From Clostridium sp. Marseille-P299 (GTDB lineage Bacteria; Bacillota; Clostridia; Lachnospirales; Lachnospiraceae): a stretch of 64,000 nucleotides of DNA. Shown here piece after piece: positions 25,881-35,618 of this stretch. The notes beneath the pieces were generated by a model that was given only the letters and a program-made list of their open reading frames with translations, had not been told where the DNA came from and ran no database searches. Location of the stretch: assembly GCF_900078195.1 (NCBI RefSeq), contig NZ_FJVE01000004.1:310001-374000 (forward strand), in the 5' to 3' direction. Numbering within the stretch: the first letter of the stretch is position 1; every line of letters starts with the position of its first letter. Position numbers and translations under genes: made by a program.

Positions 25881-27620
25881 CTAAAAGAATCCCTTTAGTT
25901 TTTTAGTCATTGCTGCCTGAGTTAAAGGATCTTTCTTGCTATAGTCAAATACCACATAACAATCCTCTTTCTTTAAAGGGCTTCCTTGAATCAGTGCTTC
26001 TACGTCTATTGTAAAATATTCCAAATGAATCATTTCACCAAACTGACCTCTGATTTCTTTGTTTGACATAAATTCCTTAAGATTTGCCTTATAAGAATCT
26101 GTAGAACATGCAAAGGCTGGTCTGGCTTTTAATTTTTCACGAAGGTATAAATCATATACAAGGATTTGGTCAAATACCTCATAGTAATCCTCATCCATAA
26201 CGCGTTCCTCTCTAATAAAGGAACGTAATATCTCGTATCGTTTCATTCTAGAGTGGTTCATGCCAAAGAGCCCATTCTTTTCATAATAAACTCCAAGGCT
26301 TTCAAACAATGTAAAGGCATCACTAAAATAACGCTCTAAAAATCGTACTGTATGGGTAAATTGATCACTATTGTAATACACTTCTACCATCTCTTCCACT
26401 GCTTTTAAACGGATGACATCATCATATGGCAACCAATTCGTATACAATACCTCATAAGGAGCAATTTCTTTGTAAGCGATACCATACTCCTCACTCTTAT
26501 CACGCATTAATGAACCTTTTAATACCTTTAAGAACCCTAATTGAAGTTGATCTGGTCGCATTGCATAAACATCGTTAAAGGACTTCTTAAAGGAATTATA
26601 ATCCTCAAATGGCAAACCTGCAATCAAATCTAGATGCTGATGTACATTATGGGCTTTTTTTACCAAGGCTACATTTCTTGCAACCTTTTTTAAATCCATC
26701 GTTCTTTGTATCGCTATAATCGTTTCTGGATTCGTTGATTGCACACCAATCTCAAGCTGTATTAAACCTGGTCGTAAAGTAGCAATTAGCTCAATTTCAT
26801 CATCCGTAAGAATATCTGCTGCAATTTCAAAATGAAAATTCGTAACACCGTTGTCGTGCTCCCTAATAAATTCCCAAATCGCCATAGCATGTTTCTTATT
26901 ACAATTAAACGTACGATCAATAAATTTAACTTGTGCCACTCTATGTTTTAAAAATAATAATAACTCTTGCTTTACTAAGTCGATATCTCTAAGACGAACA
27001 CGTTTATCAATAGAGCTTAAACAATAACTGCAAGAAAATGGGCATCCCCTGCTTGTCTCATAATAAATAATACGGTTTTCAAACGTACTTAAATCCTGAT
27101 TCTCTTCGTATAAAAAGTCATAGATAAATGGTAGTCTTGAAAAATCCAGTGGCTCTCTTACTTTTGTTATTACACATTTTCCATTTTGATCACGATATGC
27201 AATGCCTCTGATATCATCTAATGTTCCTTCATTCTTTACGTAATGTCTTGTCAAATCAAGAAAAGTAGCTTCCCCTTCACCAATCATTACTCCATCCACT
27301 TGTGGCATACTGTCTAAAAATTCTTTTGCATCGTAGCTTACTTCAGGACCACCTACCCATATTTTAACGTCCTTATCTAATTTACGATATTCACGAATAA
27401 TTTCTCTTATTAGTCCAATATTCCAAATATAGCATGAAAATGCTAATACATCTGGCTTTTGTTTATATATCTTTTGTAAAATATCATCGGAATAATTGTT
27501 GATTGTAAACTCTGCTAAGAAGATATGTTCTTTAAACTCCTTCGCATAGCACTTTAGACTATAGATTGCTGGATTAGAATGGATATACTTTGCATTGATC
27601 GCAGTTAATAATATTTTCAT
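25881..27620 (-). CDS. B12-binding radical SAM protein (DUF4080 type)
   Basis: Protein of 579 residues. The N-terminal Rossmann domain (about 1-140) is of the cobalamin-binding type (PDVLAFSCYIWNIG, then WVGGPEVSYDA). The radical SAM domain follows with the cluster motif CPFSCSYC near residue 195 and the later FHFEIAADILTDDEI. The C-terminal 200 residues are of the DUF4080 type. I place the start at 27620, with GGAGG five bases upstream; the start at 27632 precedes it. Substrate unknown; relatives include methylthiotransferases and methylases. It is first in the run that continues to nth. Confidence 0.87.
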   Translation of the reverse strand: MKILLTAINAKYIHSNPAIYSLKCYAKEFKEHIFLAEFTINNYSDDILQKIYKQKPDVLAFSCYIWNIGLIREIIREYRKLDKDVKIWVGGPEVSYDAKEFLDSMPQVDGVMIGEGEATFLDLTRHYVKNEGTLDDIRGIAYRDQNGKCVITKVREPLDFSRLPFIYDFLYEENQDLSTFENRIIYYETSRGCPFSCSYCLSSIDKRVRLRDIDLVKQELLLFLKHRVAQVKFIDRTFNCNKKHAMAIWEFIREHDNGVTNFHFEIAADILTDDEIELIATLRPGLIQLEIGVQSTNPETIIAIQRTMDLKKVARNVALVKKAHNVHQHLDLIAGLPFEDYNSFKKSFNDVYAMRPDQLQLGFLKVLKGSLMRDKSEEYGIAYKEIAPYEVLYTNWLPYDDVIRLKAVEEMVEVYYNSDQFTHTVRFLERYFSDAFTLFESLGVYYEKNGLFGMNHSRMKRYEILRSFIREERVMDEDYYEVFDQILVYDLYLREKLKARPAFACSTDSYKANLKEFMSNKEIRGQFGEMIHLEYFTIDVEALIQGSPLKKEDCYVVFDYSKKDPLTQAAMTKKLKGFF

Positions 27621-27715
27621 AATGTCCTCCACACTGCCAAAGACAGATAAAATACGGAGCTAAAAGTACTCTTTGTATTTTTTTATATTATAATCTATTT
27701 TTGGGTACACAAAAA

Positions 27716-27785
27716 GCGGGTGATGGGAATCGAACCCACGTATCTAGCTTGGAAGGCTAGTGTTCTACCATTGAACTACACCCGC
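27716..27785 (-). tRNA. tRNA-Gly (anticodon TCC)
   Basis: Acceptor GCGGGTG pairs with CACCCGC. The anticodon stem CTAGC/GCTAG encloses CTTCCAA with anticodon TCC. The T loop TTCGATT is standard. No CCA is encoded. Confidence 0.97.
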
Positions 27786-28048
27786 ATGTCTACTATACTT
27801 ATTACGACAATAGATATTCTATTATTTGAATCAATCGTACAACTTAACACTCACTGATTCGTTGTTATTTGTTGTTCTCTTGAACATTGATTATTTTATC
27901 GTAATTCAGTTTATTTGTCAACTATTTTTTTAACTTTTTTAATTTTTTTTAAAGCATATCTAATTACATCAATAAAAGGCTAAAATGAAGTTTCGAAAAA
28001 ACAAAAAAAAGAAATTCCATCGTCTAGAATTTCTCTCTCAGTATATAC

Positions 28049-28134
28049 TGCCGGCGACCGGAATCGAACCGGTACGGGAGATTAGTCCCGCAGGATTTTA
28101 AGTCCTGTGCGTCTGCCAGTTCCGCCACGCCGGC
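28049..28134 (-). tRNA. tRNA-Leu (anticodon TAA)
   Basis: Class II tRNA of 86 bases. The acceptor GCCGGCG pairs with CGCCGGC; anticodon stem CAGGA/TCCTG with loop CTTAAAA; a long variable arm (CGGGACTAATCTCCCG) follows. The 263 bases between it and tRNA-Gly show no gene. Confidence 0.97.
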
Positions 28135-28137
28135 ATA

Positions 28138-28219
28138 TGGATGGAGAAGGATTCGAACCTTCGAAAGCGTCGCTAACAGATTTACAGTCTGCCCCCTTTG
28201 GCCACTCGGGAACCCATCC
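28138..28219 (-). tRNA. tRNA-Tyr (anticodon GTA)
   Basis: Acceptor GGATGGG pairs with CTCCATCC across the usual offset; anticodon stem CAGA/TCTG encloses GTA. It has a class II long variable arm and lies three bases from tRNA-Leu, so the two are probably co-transcribed. Confidence 0.96.
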
Positions 28220-28329
28220 TTATTGGTACTGACAAGGATGAATTATAGCACACTATTTTTAAAGAATCAAGCCTATTTTTAAATTTTTTTTATTTTTTTT
28301 AAATTTCCTGTTCTAATATGCAAAATCAG

Positions 28330-28440
28330 TAAGTATACTATTATATTTTTACAATATACAATTGTGAATATACTTTTATATTTTTATAATACCCAATTGC
28401 AAATATACTGTTATATTCTTACAATTGGGTATTATAAAAA
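28330..28440. repeat. Degenerate tandem repeat ending in a 60-bp palindrome
   Basis: Three related units of about 35 bp begin with variants of TATACTATTATATT. The last part (28381-28440) is an exact inverted repeat: TTTTTATAATACCCAATTG at the left and its complement at the right with a 22-base loop. It lies in the 545-base gene-free stretch between tRNA-Tyr and ftsH. That stretch also holds the terminator at 28436 and a small hairpin (28720-28736). Confidence 0.7.
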
Positions 28441-28469
28441 AGGACAGCTTTACGGGTGCTGTCCTTTTT
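28436..28469. terminator. Bidirectional intrinsic terminator downstream of ftsH
   Basis: AAAAAAGGACAGC and GCTGTCCTTTTT form a perfect stem with a nine-base loop (TTTACGGGT) and T/A runs on both sides. It lies about 300 bases after the ftsH stop. Confidence 0.8.
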
Positions 28470-28764
28470 CGGAGAAGGTATTTTTGTTACTTATGGGGTG
28501 TAGCAAAAACTATATAATGTATTGGGGTTTACGTGTATTATTATAACATCCATGCACATATAAGTGTGCACAAACATTATTCTAATTTGTATTCTTTTTT
28601 GTTCGTTTTCACAGTGGCTAAATTATCCAGCAAAAACTCTCTTGTAAACTCATCTAATTTTTGTCACTTTAAAAAGACTTTTTTATACTAGTGTAAAAAC
28701 TAAAAATAGCTACACACCCCCTGTCTATATGACAGGAAGCGTCTAGCCATTAAAAAAGCAGTTT

Positions 28765-30618
28765 TTAAATTTCTATGTTTAACGACTCGATATTTTCGCC
28801 ATCATGAAATAAAGCTTCAAACTCCTCACGTCCGATTCTTTCTTTCTCAATTAAAAGATTTGCACAATTATGCAATATATCCATATGATCGATAAGAATC
28901 TTCTTTGCTTCACTATAGCAATCATCAATGATTTTTCTTACTTCTTCATCAATCTTACTAGCGATTGTTTCACTATAACTTCTTGTGTGAGCAAGATCAC
29001 GACCAATAAATACTTCGTCGTCGTCATTTTCATAATTAACCATACCAATGGTATCTGTAAAACCGTATCTAGTAACCATACTACGTGCGGTTTTTGTTGC
29101 TACCTTAATATCTTGAGAAGCTCCTGTTGTAATATCATCGAAAATCAATTCTTCTGCGATTCTACCACCAAGACTTACAATAATATCTTGACGCATTCTT
29201 CCCTTAGTATTAAACATCTCATCCTTTTCAGGTAATGGCATTGTATATCCTGCTGCACCATTTCCTGTAGGAATAATTGAAACCGTATAAACTGGTCCAA
29301 CATCAGGAAGCTTATGGAATAAGATTGCATGACCAGCCTCATGATATGCAGTAATTTTCTTTTCTTTATCTGAAATAACACGGCTCTTCTTTTCAGTACC
29401 AATGCCTACTTTGATAAATGACTTTTTAATATCTTCTGCTACGATATAGCTACGATTATCTTTTGCTGCTGCAATCGCAGCTTCATTTAATAGATTTTCA
29501 AGGTCAGCTCCAGTAAATCCTGCTGTAGTTTGTGCAACCTGTTTTAAATCTACATCTTCTGCCAATGGTTTCCCTTTTGCATGAACATTTAAGATTTCTT
29601 CTCGTCCTCTAACATCTGGTCTACCAACCAATACTTTACGATCGAAACGTCCTGGACGTAAAATTGCAGGGTCTAAGATATCTACACGGTTTGTAGCCGC
29701 CATTACGATAATACCTTCATTTGCACCAAATCCGTCCATTTCAACTAATAACTGATTTAATGTCTGCTCTCTTTCGTCATGTCCGCCGCCCATACCAGTT
29801 CCTCTTCTTCTAGCAACGGCATCGATTTCATCGATGAAAATAATACATGGAGAATTCTTTTTCGCTTCTGCAAATAAATCTCTAACACGAGAAGCACCTA
29901 CACCAACAAACATTTCAACGAAGTCAGAACCTGAGATTGAGAAGAATGGAACTCCTGCCTCGCCAGCTACTGCTTTCGCAATTAAAGTTTTACCTGTTCC
30001 TGGAGGTCCCTCAAGTAAAACACCTTTTGGAATTCTAGCACCAACTTGAATATACTTTTTCGGTGATTTTAAGAAATCAACGATTTCTTTTAATTCTTCT
30101 TTCTCTTCCTGTAAGCCTGCAACATTTTTAAATGTTGTTTTATTACTCTCATCAGTCGTCATCTTAGCACGGCTCTTACCAAAGTTCATCACTTTGTTAT
30201 TACCGCCGCCACCGCCACTCATTTGACTTGTTAAGAAAGAAAACATTAAAATAATTACTACAAAGCCAAGTAGATATGGTAATACACTTGTTAAGAACCA
30301 GCTTGGTTTTTCGATATCATGCACGACTGGCGCAACTCCCTCGTCCATCGCTTGCTGTTCTTGATCTTTTATATCCGTCGAGTTAAACGTATACGTATTA
30401 CCGTCGTTTAATTCGACTTTAATACGTCCAGTGGGAACTTCTTCATTTGGATAAATCTCCACTGATTTAACGTTACCATTTTTTAAACTCTCTAAATATT
30501 GTACTTGGCCAAAATTCTTAGAGCTACCGTTACTTAAGCCTTCTGACAGGTAAACGGCCGCCATTATTATCAATAGGATAACGGCGTAAAAACCGTATCC
30601 CCTCATCGACTTTTTCAA
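28765..30618 (-). CDS. ftsH: ATP-dependent zinc metalloprotease FtsH
   Basis: Membrane-bound AAA+ protease of 617 residues that degrades damaged or regulatory membrane proteins. Membrane segments lie at about 9-27 and 108-128. The AAA domain has Walker A (GPPGTGKT), Walker B (CIIFIDEID) and the second-region-of-homology Arg residues ([20 protein letters not shown]). The zinc site is HEAGH near residue 427. The start is a TTG at 30618 with a very strong AAAAAGGAGG seven bases upstream. It is last in the tilS-hpt-ftsH order seen across Firmicutes and starts 21 bases after hpt. Confidence 0.97.
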   Translation of the reverse strand: MKKSMRGYGFYAVILLIIMAAVYLSEGLSNGSSKNFGQVQYLESLKNGNVKSVEIYPNEEVPTGRIKVELNDGNTYTFNSTDIKDQEQQAMDEGVAPVVHDIEKPSWFLTSVLPYLLGFVVIILMFSFLTSQMSGGGGGNNKVMNFGKSRAKMTTDESNKTTFKNVAGLQEEKEELKEIVDFLKSPKKYIQVGARIPKGVLLEGPPGTGKTLIAKAVAGEAGVPFFSISGSDFVEMFVGVGASRVRDLFAEAKKNSPCIIFIDEIDAVARRRGTGMGGGHDEREQTLNQLLVEMDGFGANEGIIVMAATNRVDILDPAILRPGRFDRKVLVGRPDVRGREEILNVHAKGKPLAEDVDLKQVAQTTAGFTGADLENLLNEAAIAAAKDNRSYIVAEDIKKSFIKVGIGTEKKSRVISDKEKKITAYHEAGHAILFHKLPDVGPVYTVSIIPTGNGAAGYTMPLPEKDEMFNTKGRMRQDIIVSLGGRIAEELIFDDITTGASQDIKVATKTARSMVTRYGFTDTIGMVNYENDDDEVFIGRDLAHTRSYSETIASKIDEEVRKIIDDCYSEAKKILIDHMDILHNCANLLIEKERIGREEFEALFHDGENIESLNIEI

Positions 30619-30639
30619 TACGTAGCCTCCTTTTTATTT

Positions 30640-31161
30640 TTATTGTTCCACCACACCTACAAATGGAAGATTTCTGTATTTTTGCATATAGTCAAGACCA
30701 TATCCAACCACAAATTCATCTGGAATTTGGAATCCACTATATTCAACTTTAACATCTACTTCTCTACGTTCTGGCTTATCTAGTAATGTACAAATCTTTA
30801 AGCTAGCAGGAAGACGACCCTTTAATAAATCCATTAAGTAAGATAATGTTCTACCGGAATCGATGATATCCTCTACTACTAAAACATCCTTGCCTTGAAT
30901 TGATTCATCTAAGTCTTTTACAATTTTAACTCTACCAGAACTTACGGTTGCGTCTCCATAACTACTTACTGACATAAAGTCTATGGAAACTGGAACTGTA
31001 ATGTGCTTTGACAATTCTGTCATGAAGAATGCTCCACCCTTTAAAATACAAATTAAATGTATTTCTTTACCAGCGTATGCCTTACTAATTTCTTCCCCCA
31101 ATTCCTTGATCCTAGCGTCTATTGTTTCCTCCGATATTAGTACCTTAATATTTTCTGCCAA
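30640..31161 (-). CDS. hpt: Hypoxanthine phosphoribosyltransferase
   Basis: Purine salvage enzyme of 173 residues that makes IMP or GMP from hypoxanthine or guanine and PRPP. The PRPP-binding loop is VLVVEDIIDSGRTL, and the base-binding region contains the segment ending DEFVVGYGLDY. The start is a TTG at 31161 with AGAGGTG seven bases upstream. It lies between tilS and ftsH, the order conserved in Bacillus (tilS-hprT-ftsH). Confidence 0.95.
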   Translation of the reverse strand: MAENIKVLISEETIDARIKELGEEISKAYAGKEIHLICILKGGAFFMTELSKHITVPVSIDFMSVSSYGDATVSSGRVKIVKDLDESIQGKDVLVVEDIIDSGRTLSYLMDLLKGRLPASLKICTLLDKPERREVDVKVEYSGFQIPDEFVVGYGLDYMQKYRNLPFVGVVEQ

Positions 31162-31195
31162 CGTACTGCACCTCTTTCTTTATTCCTTAACTAAT

Positions 31196-32602
31196 CTACT
31201 TACCGTTATCGGTACTTATTTTATCTGCTTTAACAACAAGTACGGTTTTTGTTTCCTCATCGATACGGTACCCTTCCGAAGTTCTACCTTCCAAAATCCA
31301 TAAAACATGATTTCCATCACAAATTAGTGGTATTTTGTCTCTTAAATCACTCGGAATTTTGTTGTCTACAAAAACGGATTTCAATGATTTTTTACCACCC
31401 TGCTTACTAATTTGCAGATAATCACCGATCTGTCTCGTTCTTATTACAACAGCAGTCTTTATTTTATCATAGTCAAACCATTTCGTATAGCCGTTTTTCG
31501 GAATTATCATTGAATTTTTATATTCTAACAATTCAAAAGAAATGAAATATCCGCAACTTTCTAATTCATAAGTCCCAGGAATCGTTACCTGATAATATAA
31601 TTCCTGACTCTCATGACTTTTATTTGATATTTCCTTTGAAAACGCAATACTATGATAAGTTCTCTTTGCAATGAGACCATATGGTAAATGAATATACTTT
31701 CCTACTTGTTTATTCATTAAAGCAATGATATCCATAATATGCCCTTCTTGGATGTCTTTTAATTGCTTTACCCACAAAAAAATAACTTTTCTTATTAAAC
31801 TTTTTTGAATTGCAATATTCAGCTTTGAAAATCCTTCTAAATCAATCTCAAAACCATCCTGATTTTCATGAACAACTTCATCATATGCCTCTTGCGTTAC
31901 TAAATCAATATAATCAGCAACTTCACTTAACTGTTCTGACATTGAAACAATATGCTCCATTGCTTTTGTATTAATTTCTCTTTCAGCAAATGGTAAAATT
32001 GTTAGCCTTATTTTGTTCCTTGTATAATCTTCTAAAAGATTTGTGGCATCCACATGAAAAGGAATCTTATTTTTTTCTAAATATTTTTCGATTTCATTTC
32101 TGCTGGTGTTAAGTAACGGTCGTATAATTTTATCTCTTTGTGGCTTGATTCCGGTCATTCCATGAATCCCACTTCCGCGCAATAGATGAAATAACACCGT
32201 CTCTGCATTATCATTCTTATTATGAGCAATGGCTATTTTATTACAATTATGTTTTTCACACTCTTCATAAAAAGCCTGGTATCTAACATTTCTACCTGCT
32301 TCTTCTTCAGACCATCCATTATCACATGCAATCTCTTTTACATTCTTACTAACTACATGCACATGAACTCCATGCTCCCTACAATAATTAACGACAAAAT
32401 CTTCATCTTCCTTAGCTTCTTGCCCACGAATATTATGGTTGATGTGAACAACAAAAAGACTTAGATTATATTCTTCTCTTAGTGTTAATAGCACAGATAA
32501 CAAGCACATAGAATCCGCGCCTCCAGATACTCCTATCACAACACGGTCATTGTCACAAAGCATATTAAACTGCTCTACATATTTCTTTACTTTGGTAATC
32601 AT
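31196..32602 (-). CDS. tilS: tRNA(Ile)-lysidine synthase
   Basis: Enzyme of 468 residues that adds lysine to the wobble cytidine of the AUA-reading tRNA-Ile. The PP-loop ATPase motif is SGGADSM at residues 26-32; HNKNDNAET and LLRGSGIHGMTGIKP are further N-domain hallmarks. The middle and C-terminal domains (about 230-468) complete a full-length TilS. It lies 34 bases before hpt, with which it is probably co-transcribed. The 177-base gap upstream holds a hairpin (32669-32711) with no clear U tract. Confidence 0.95.
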   Translation of the reverse strand: MITKVKKYVEQFNMLCDNDRVVIGVSGGADSMCLLSVLLTLREEYNLSLFVVHINHNIRGQEAKEDEDFVVNYCREHGVHVHVVSKNVKEIACDNGWSEEEAGRNVRYQAFYEECEKHNCNKIAIAHNKNDNAETVLFHLLRGSGIHGMTGIKPQRDKIIRPLLNTSRNEIEKYLEKNKIPFHVDATNLLEDYTRNKIRLTILPFAEREINTKAMEHIVSMSEQLSEVADYIDLVTQEAYDEVVHENQDGFEIDLEGFSKLNIAIQKSLIRKVIFLWVKQLKDIQEGHIMDIIALMNKQVGKYIHLPYGLIAKRTYHSIAFSKEISNKSHESQELYYQVTIPGTYELESCGYFISFELLEYKNSMIIPKNGYTKWFDYDKIKTAVVIRTRQIGDYLQISKQGGKKSLKSVFVDNKIPSDLRDKIPLICDGNHVLWILEGRTSEGYRIDEETKTVLVVKADKISTDNGK

Positions 32603-32779
32603 AAATCACGTTAGCCTTTCTTCAACGTAGATTTTAAGGAACAATAAATGTGTTATGCACATTCTCCGATGACACGCTACCACAAAAGTGACGAACTACT
32701 TAACGTGTCATTTACACAAGTATTCTACAACGAAGACTGGTAAATAGCAAGTATTCCCAATCAAAATAAAACCTTTGTA

Positions 32780-34279
32780 TTATTTTTCCCATATTCCTGA
32801 AACTAAAACCGTCATATCATCTACAGGTTCATAGGAATGCTGCATTAGGGCTGCTGTTAAGATAGCATTGGCTATTTCTTGAGGGCTTTTACAAGTAATA
32901 TTCATAATTACCTTTTGAAGAAACTCCTCTTTTTCTTCCTCGTCTATACAATCCAACACCCCATCCGATACCATGATTACAAAATCACCATCATATAACT
33001 TTTTACATTTTCGCTCAAACTCAATTCGATTTAACATTCCAGCAGGCATCGTTGTTGAACTAATGGTTTCAACCCAATTACTTCTCTTTATAAATGTAGT
33101 TGCTGCTCCTACTTTTACAAATTCACAAGTGCCAGCACACAAATTTATAACGCATAGATCCACCGTTGAGAACATTGTATGTTCTGATTTTAAAACGAGT
33201 ACAGAATTTATTAGTTTAACAGCAGGTTCTTCTTGAAACCCTGCTTCTAAAAACTCCTCTAATAATTCTATTACCATTTCGCTTTCTCTAGAAGCTTCTT
33301 CGCCCGTTCCCATACCATCGGATAGCATCATTACAACATCCGAGCTATCTGGGTATAAAAAGGAAAAGTTATCCCCTGATAATTCGCCTTTAACTTTTGA
33401 CGCCCTTGCCACTCCCGTTAGTACTTTAAAGTTTGCATCCTCACAAAATACATAGTCGGCATAGTCTTTTCCAATTACATTTCTTGAATCCTCTCTTGGA
33501 ACGAATTTCTTGTTAAGGGCAAGTCCAACAAGCATTGCTGCTTCTTTGGTTGTAATGCAACGTCCATCTTTACACTTTGCACGAATATGTAATTCCATTC
33601 CTCTATTTTCACGCTCAAACATCATGACTCTTTGCACTTTTACACGATGGGATCGTAGCTTAGTATTAATTTTTCTTTTTTGTAATTCTATGATCTCGCC
33701 TGTGCTGCAAATATCATTGGAAAATTCCTTTACAATCCTTGCAACTTCTTCTAATTGACCAGCAACAGCTTCCCTACTTTCTGCCAGTCGATTATGCCAA
33801 GAAAGTTTCATCTTAGCTAGCATTAAGTTTCGGTTTGTTTCTGTAACAAATCCCTCAGAATTAATACAATGTTTTAGAAAATGTTCGGGCAAATCCTTAA
33901 GCGTCACCATACCCTGTTCTTTGGCTTTATCAAGGAGAATACAAGTTGCATTGTAACTCTCTTCAAAATGTTTCTCCCAGCACATTCTGCATTTACTACA
34001 ATTTCCACATAAATGACCAGAAATCCCCTCAAACACAAGATTCATGTCTTCTCCATCCAATGTTGATTTTGGATCTGTAAGCTGCTCAAAACTAAGCGCC
34101 AACTTATTAAATGAACCCGAAAGTCCTTCTAAGCGTTTTCTTGCCGTATTTTCCAATTCCTCTTTTACATAATTTCCGCTACTAAAAGTTGCTCCTCCCT
34201 TTCGTATCAAGTTCTGAATTATAGTTACGACGCATACAAGTACTATAAAAATGGTTACCCCTAACATAGTATTTATCAT
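32780..34279 (-). CDS. spoIIE: SpoIIE-like PP2C phosphatase, short membrane region
   Basis: Protein of about 499 residues. The C-terminal third is a SpoIIE/PP2C phosphatase (MMLSDGMGTGEEASRESEMV, then FVIMVSDGVLDCID and DDMTVLVSGIW). The middle part is the SpoIIE regulatory region with a Cys-rich stretch (CGNCSKCRMCW). Position between tilS and divIC/yabQ matches spoIIE, which dephosphorylates SpoIIAA to release sigma-F. It has only one N-terminal membrane segment, against about ten in Bacillus SpoIIE (some 827 residues), so the usual membrane anchor is missing. ATG 34279 has GGTGG upstream; TTG 34291 is an alternative. Confidence 0.85.
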   Translation of the reverse strand: MINTMLGVTIFIVLVCVVTIIQNLIRKGGATFSSGNYVKEELENTARKRLEGLSGSFNKLALSFEQLTDPKSTLDGEDMNLVFEGISGHLCGNCSKCRMCWEKHFEESYNATCILLDKAKEQGMVTLKDLPEHFLKHCINSEGFVTETNRNLMLAKMKLSWHNRLAESREAVAGQLEEVARIVKEFSNDICSTGEIIELQKRKINTKLRSHRVKVQRVMMFERENRGMELHIRAKCKDGRCITTKEAAMLVGLALNKKFVPREDSRNVIGKDYADYVFCEDANFKVLTGVARASKVKGELSGDNFSFLYPDSSDVVMMLSDGMGTGEEASRESEMVIELLEEFLEAGFQEEPAVKLINSVLVLKSEHTMFSTVDLCVINLCAGTCEFVKVGAATTFIKRSNWVETISSTTMPAGMLNRIEFERKCKKLYDGDFVIMVSDGVLDCIDEEEKEEFLQKVIMNITCKSPQEIANAILTAALMQHSYEPVDDMTVLVSGIWEK

Positions 34280-34344
34280 CCCAACCACCAAGCCTTTCTT
34301 CTTAATATAACTTACGCCAATACGCCTAAGCCGTGTAATTTCGC

Positions 34345-34411
34345 ATTATAATGGTGGGGTCGTAAAATATTTGTCATTTGAAAGGCTTATAATCAAAAAA
34401 CTTTTTGACAA
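34345..34411 (-). promoter_or_regulatory. Predicted Spo0A-controlled promoter of spoIIE
   Basis: On the minus strand, ATGACA (34372-34377) and TATAAT (34345-34350) are 21 bases apart. That unusual spacing is what I recall for Spo0A-activated sigma-A promoters such as Bacillus spoIIE. Two near-matches to the 0A box TTGTCGAA lie at 34404-34411 (TTGTCAAA, minus strand) and at 34371-34378 (TTGTCATT, plus strand), overlapping the -35 region. Confidence 0.5.
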
Positions 34412-34505
34412 TAAATCCTCTAGATTAAGTTAGAACTCGAATGAAGGGTATTGATTTTGTTTAAGAAATTAAAAAAAAGAGGCATTACTGCCTCTATATA
34501 TCAAA

Positions 34506-34579
34506 TAGCGAAGGGGGGATTTGAACCCTCGACACCACGGGTATGAACCGTGTGCTCTAGCCAACTGAGCTACTTCGCC
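34506..34579 (-). tRNA. tRNA-Met (elongator, anticodon CAT)
   Basis: Anticodon stem CACGG/CCGTG encloses TTCATAC with anticodon CAT; D arm AGCTCAGTTGGCTAGAGC is typical. Acceptor GGCGAAG pairs with CTTCGCT, giving a G-U pair at the end. It sits between divIC and spoIIE, in the same strand direction. Confidence 0.95.
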
Positions 34580-34698
34580 GAAGTGACAAAGCACATTATA
34601 TATGGTTTTTTATATATTGTCAACACTATTTTTTATCTTATTCATAAAAAATATAAGATAATTAAGATAAATACCTAAGTACTCAATAATGCTTGTCC

Positions 34699-35019
34699 TT
34701 ATTCTCCCTCTTTAAATAAAACCTCATCCTCATACACAAGTCCAAGTGCTTCTCTTGCAACATCTTCAACAAACTTCTTTGTCTGCATATAAGCCTTTTT
34801 ATCCTCAAGCTCTTTTGCAACTTCATTCTCTTTTTCAATCTGTTGATTTAGCGCTTCTTTCTTAAGTTCTTTTGTCTTATATTCTTTCTCTAAATCTTGA
34901 CGTTTATAAATTACAATTCCACAAATAAACATTACCATAACAGCAATGAGTCTAAGACCGGTTCTTCTTCTTTTTTTTCTTACTCTTCTCATCTTTCTCA
35001 TCCTCATCAATTTTTTCAA
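34699..35019 (-). CDS. divIC: Septum formation initiator (DivIC/FtsB family)
   Basis: Bitopic cell-division protein of 106 residues. It has an unusually basic cytoplasmic tail (MRMRKMRRVRKKRRR), one membrane helix (about 22-40) and an extracellular coiled coil rich in Glu and Lys, ending with the family's VEDVAREALGLVYEDEVLF. DivIC joins FtsL and DivIB in the divisome. The gene overlaps the 3' end of yabQ by 68 bases, out of frame, and precedes tRNA-Met and spoIIE as in Bacillus gene order. Confidence 0.88.
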   Translation of the reverse strand: MKKLMRMRKMRRVRKKRRRTGLRLIAVMVMFICGIVIYKRQDLEKEYKTKELKKEALNQQIEKENEVAKELEDKKAYMQTKKFVEDVAREALGLVYEDEVLFKEGE

Positions 35020-35602
35020 CTGGGCTGTGAATCAACTCAAAACTTCCCTTTGGACTTTTCTGTAATTCTGGTATGGTAGGCAAATTCGTTGCCTTCTTCG
35101 TCCTTTTCTCTTCACGTTTAATTCTAACCTTTTCTGCATGGTTTTTCAATCGTTTTTGCACAATTAATGCGAAAAAGTTAAACCGCCTCTTGCACTTTCT
35201 TGCAACAAAACGTAAAAACTTCTGAATGCGCTTTATTACAAAACGAAATGGCTTTAATAATATAGTAAGTACCTTACGGATAAATGCTATTATTTTCTTA
35301 GTTACTGTGGTTACAAATGTAACAACCATATTGCTAATGGTATTGCGATAAACAATCATACCCAGTGTAAGTCCTATTATAAAATACCAACGTATGGTTC
35401 CATGATTTTTTGTATACATCATCTGAAATATAAGTACACCAGAAACTACCCAAAAAACAACATCTTCAATTGCAGTAATAATACCATTATGTTTTATAAT
35501 ATTACGAAAAATAAGGAGGCAGTCATAAATAAAAAACAGAAATACCCCCCAAAAAAATGATGCTATAAAAAAATTTAATTCAGCTAGGATAGCTCTATTC
35601 AT
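34952..35602 (-). CDS. yabQ: Spore cortex protein YabQ
   Basis: Membrane protein of 216 residues needed for cortex synthesis in Bacillus spores. N-terminal hydrophobic segments (about 5-30, 45-62, 70-92) are followed by a long basic C-terminal tail rich in Lys and Arg. I place the start at 35602, with GGGGGTG six bases before the ATG; the GTG at 35611 forms part of that ribosome site. It is 16 bases after yabP and overlaps divIC, matching the yabP-yabQ-divIC order of Firmicutes. Confidence 0.87.
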   Translation of the reverse strand: MNRAILAELNFFIASFFWGVFLFFIYDCLLIFRNIIKHNGIITAIEDVVFWVVSGVLIFQMMYTKNHGTIRWYFIIGLTLGMIVYRNTISNMVVTFVTTVTKKIIAFIRKVLTILLKPFRFVIKRIQKFLRFVARKCKRRFNFFALIVQKRLKNHAEKVRIKREEKRTKKATNLPTIPELQKSPKGSFELIHSPVEKIDEDEKDEKSKKKKKKNRS

Positions 35603-35618
35603 TACGTACACCCCCGAA

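Noticed and set aside
28364..28546. 60-codon open frame across the palindrome after tRNA-Tyr
   Set aside because: It consists of repeat and terminator sequence, has no ribosome site and a low-complexity product.
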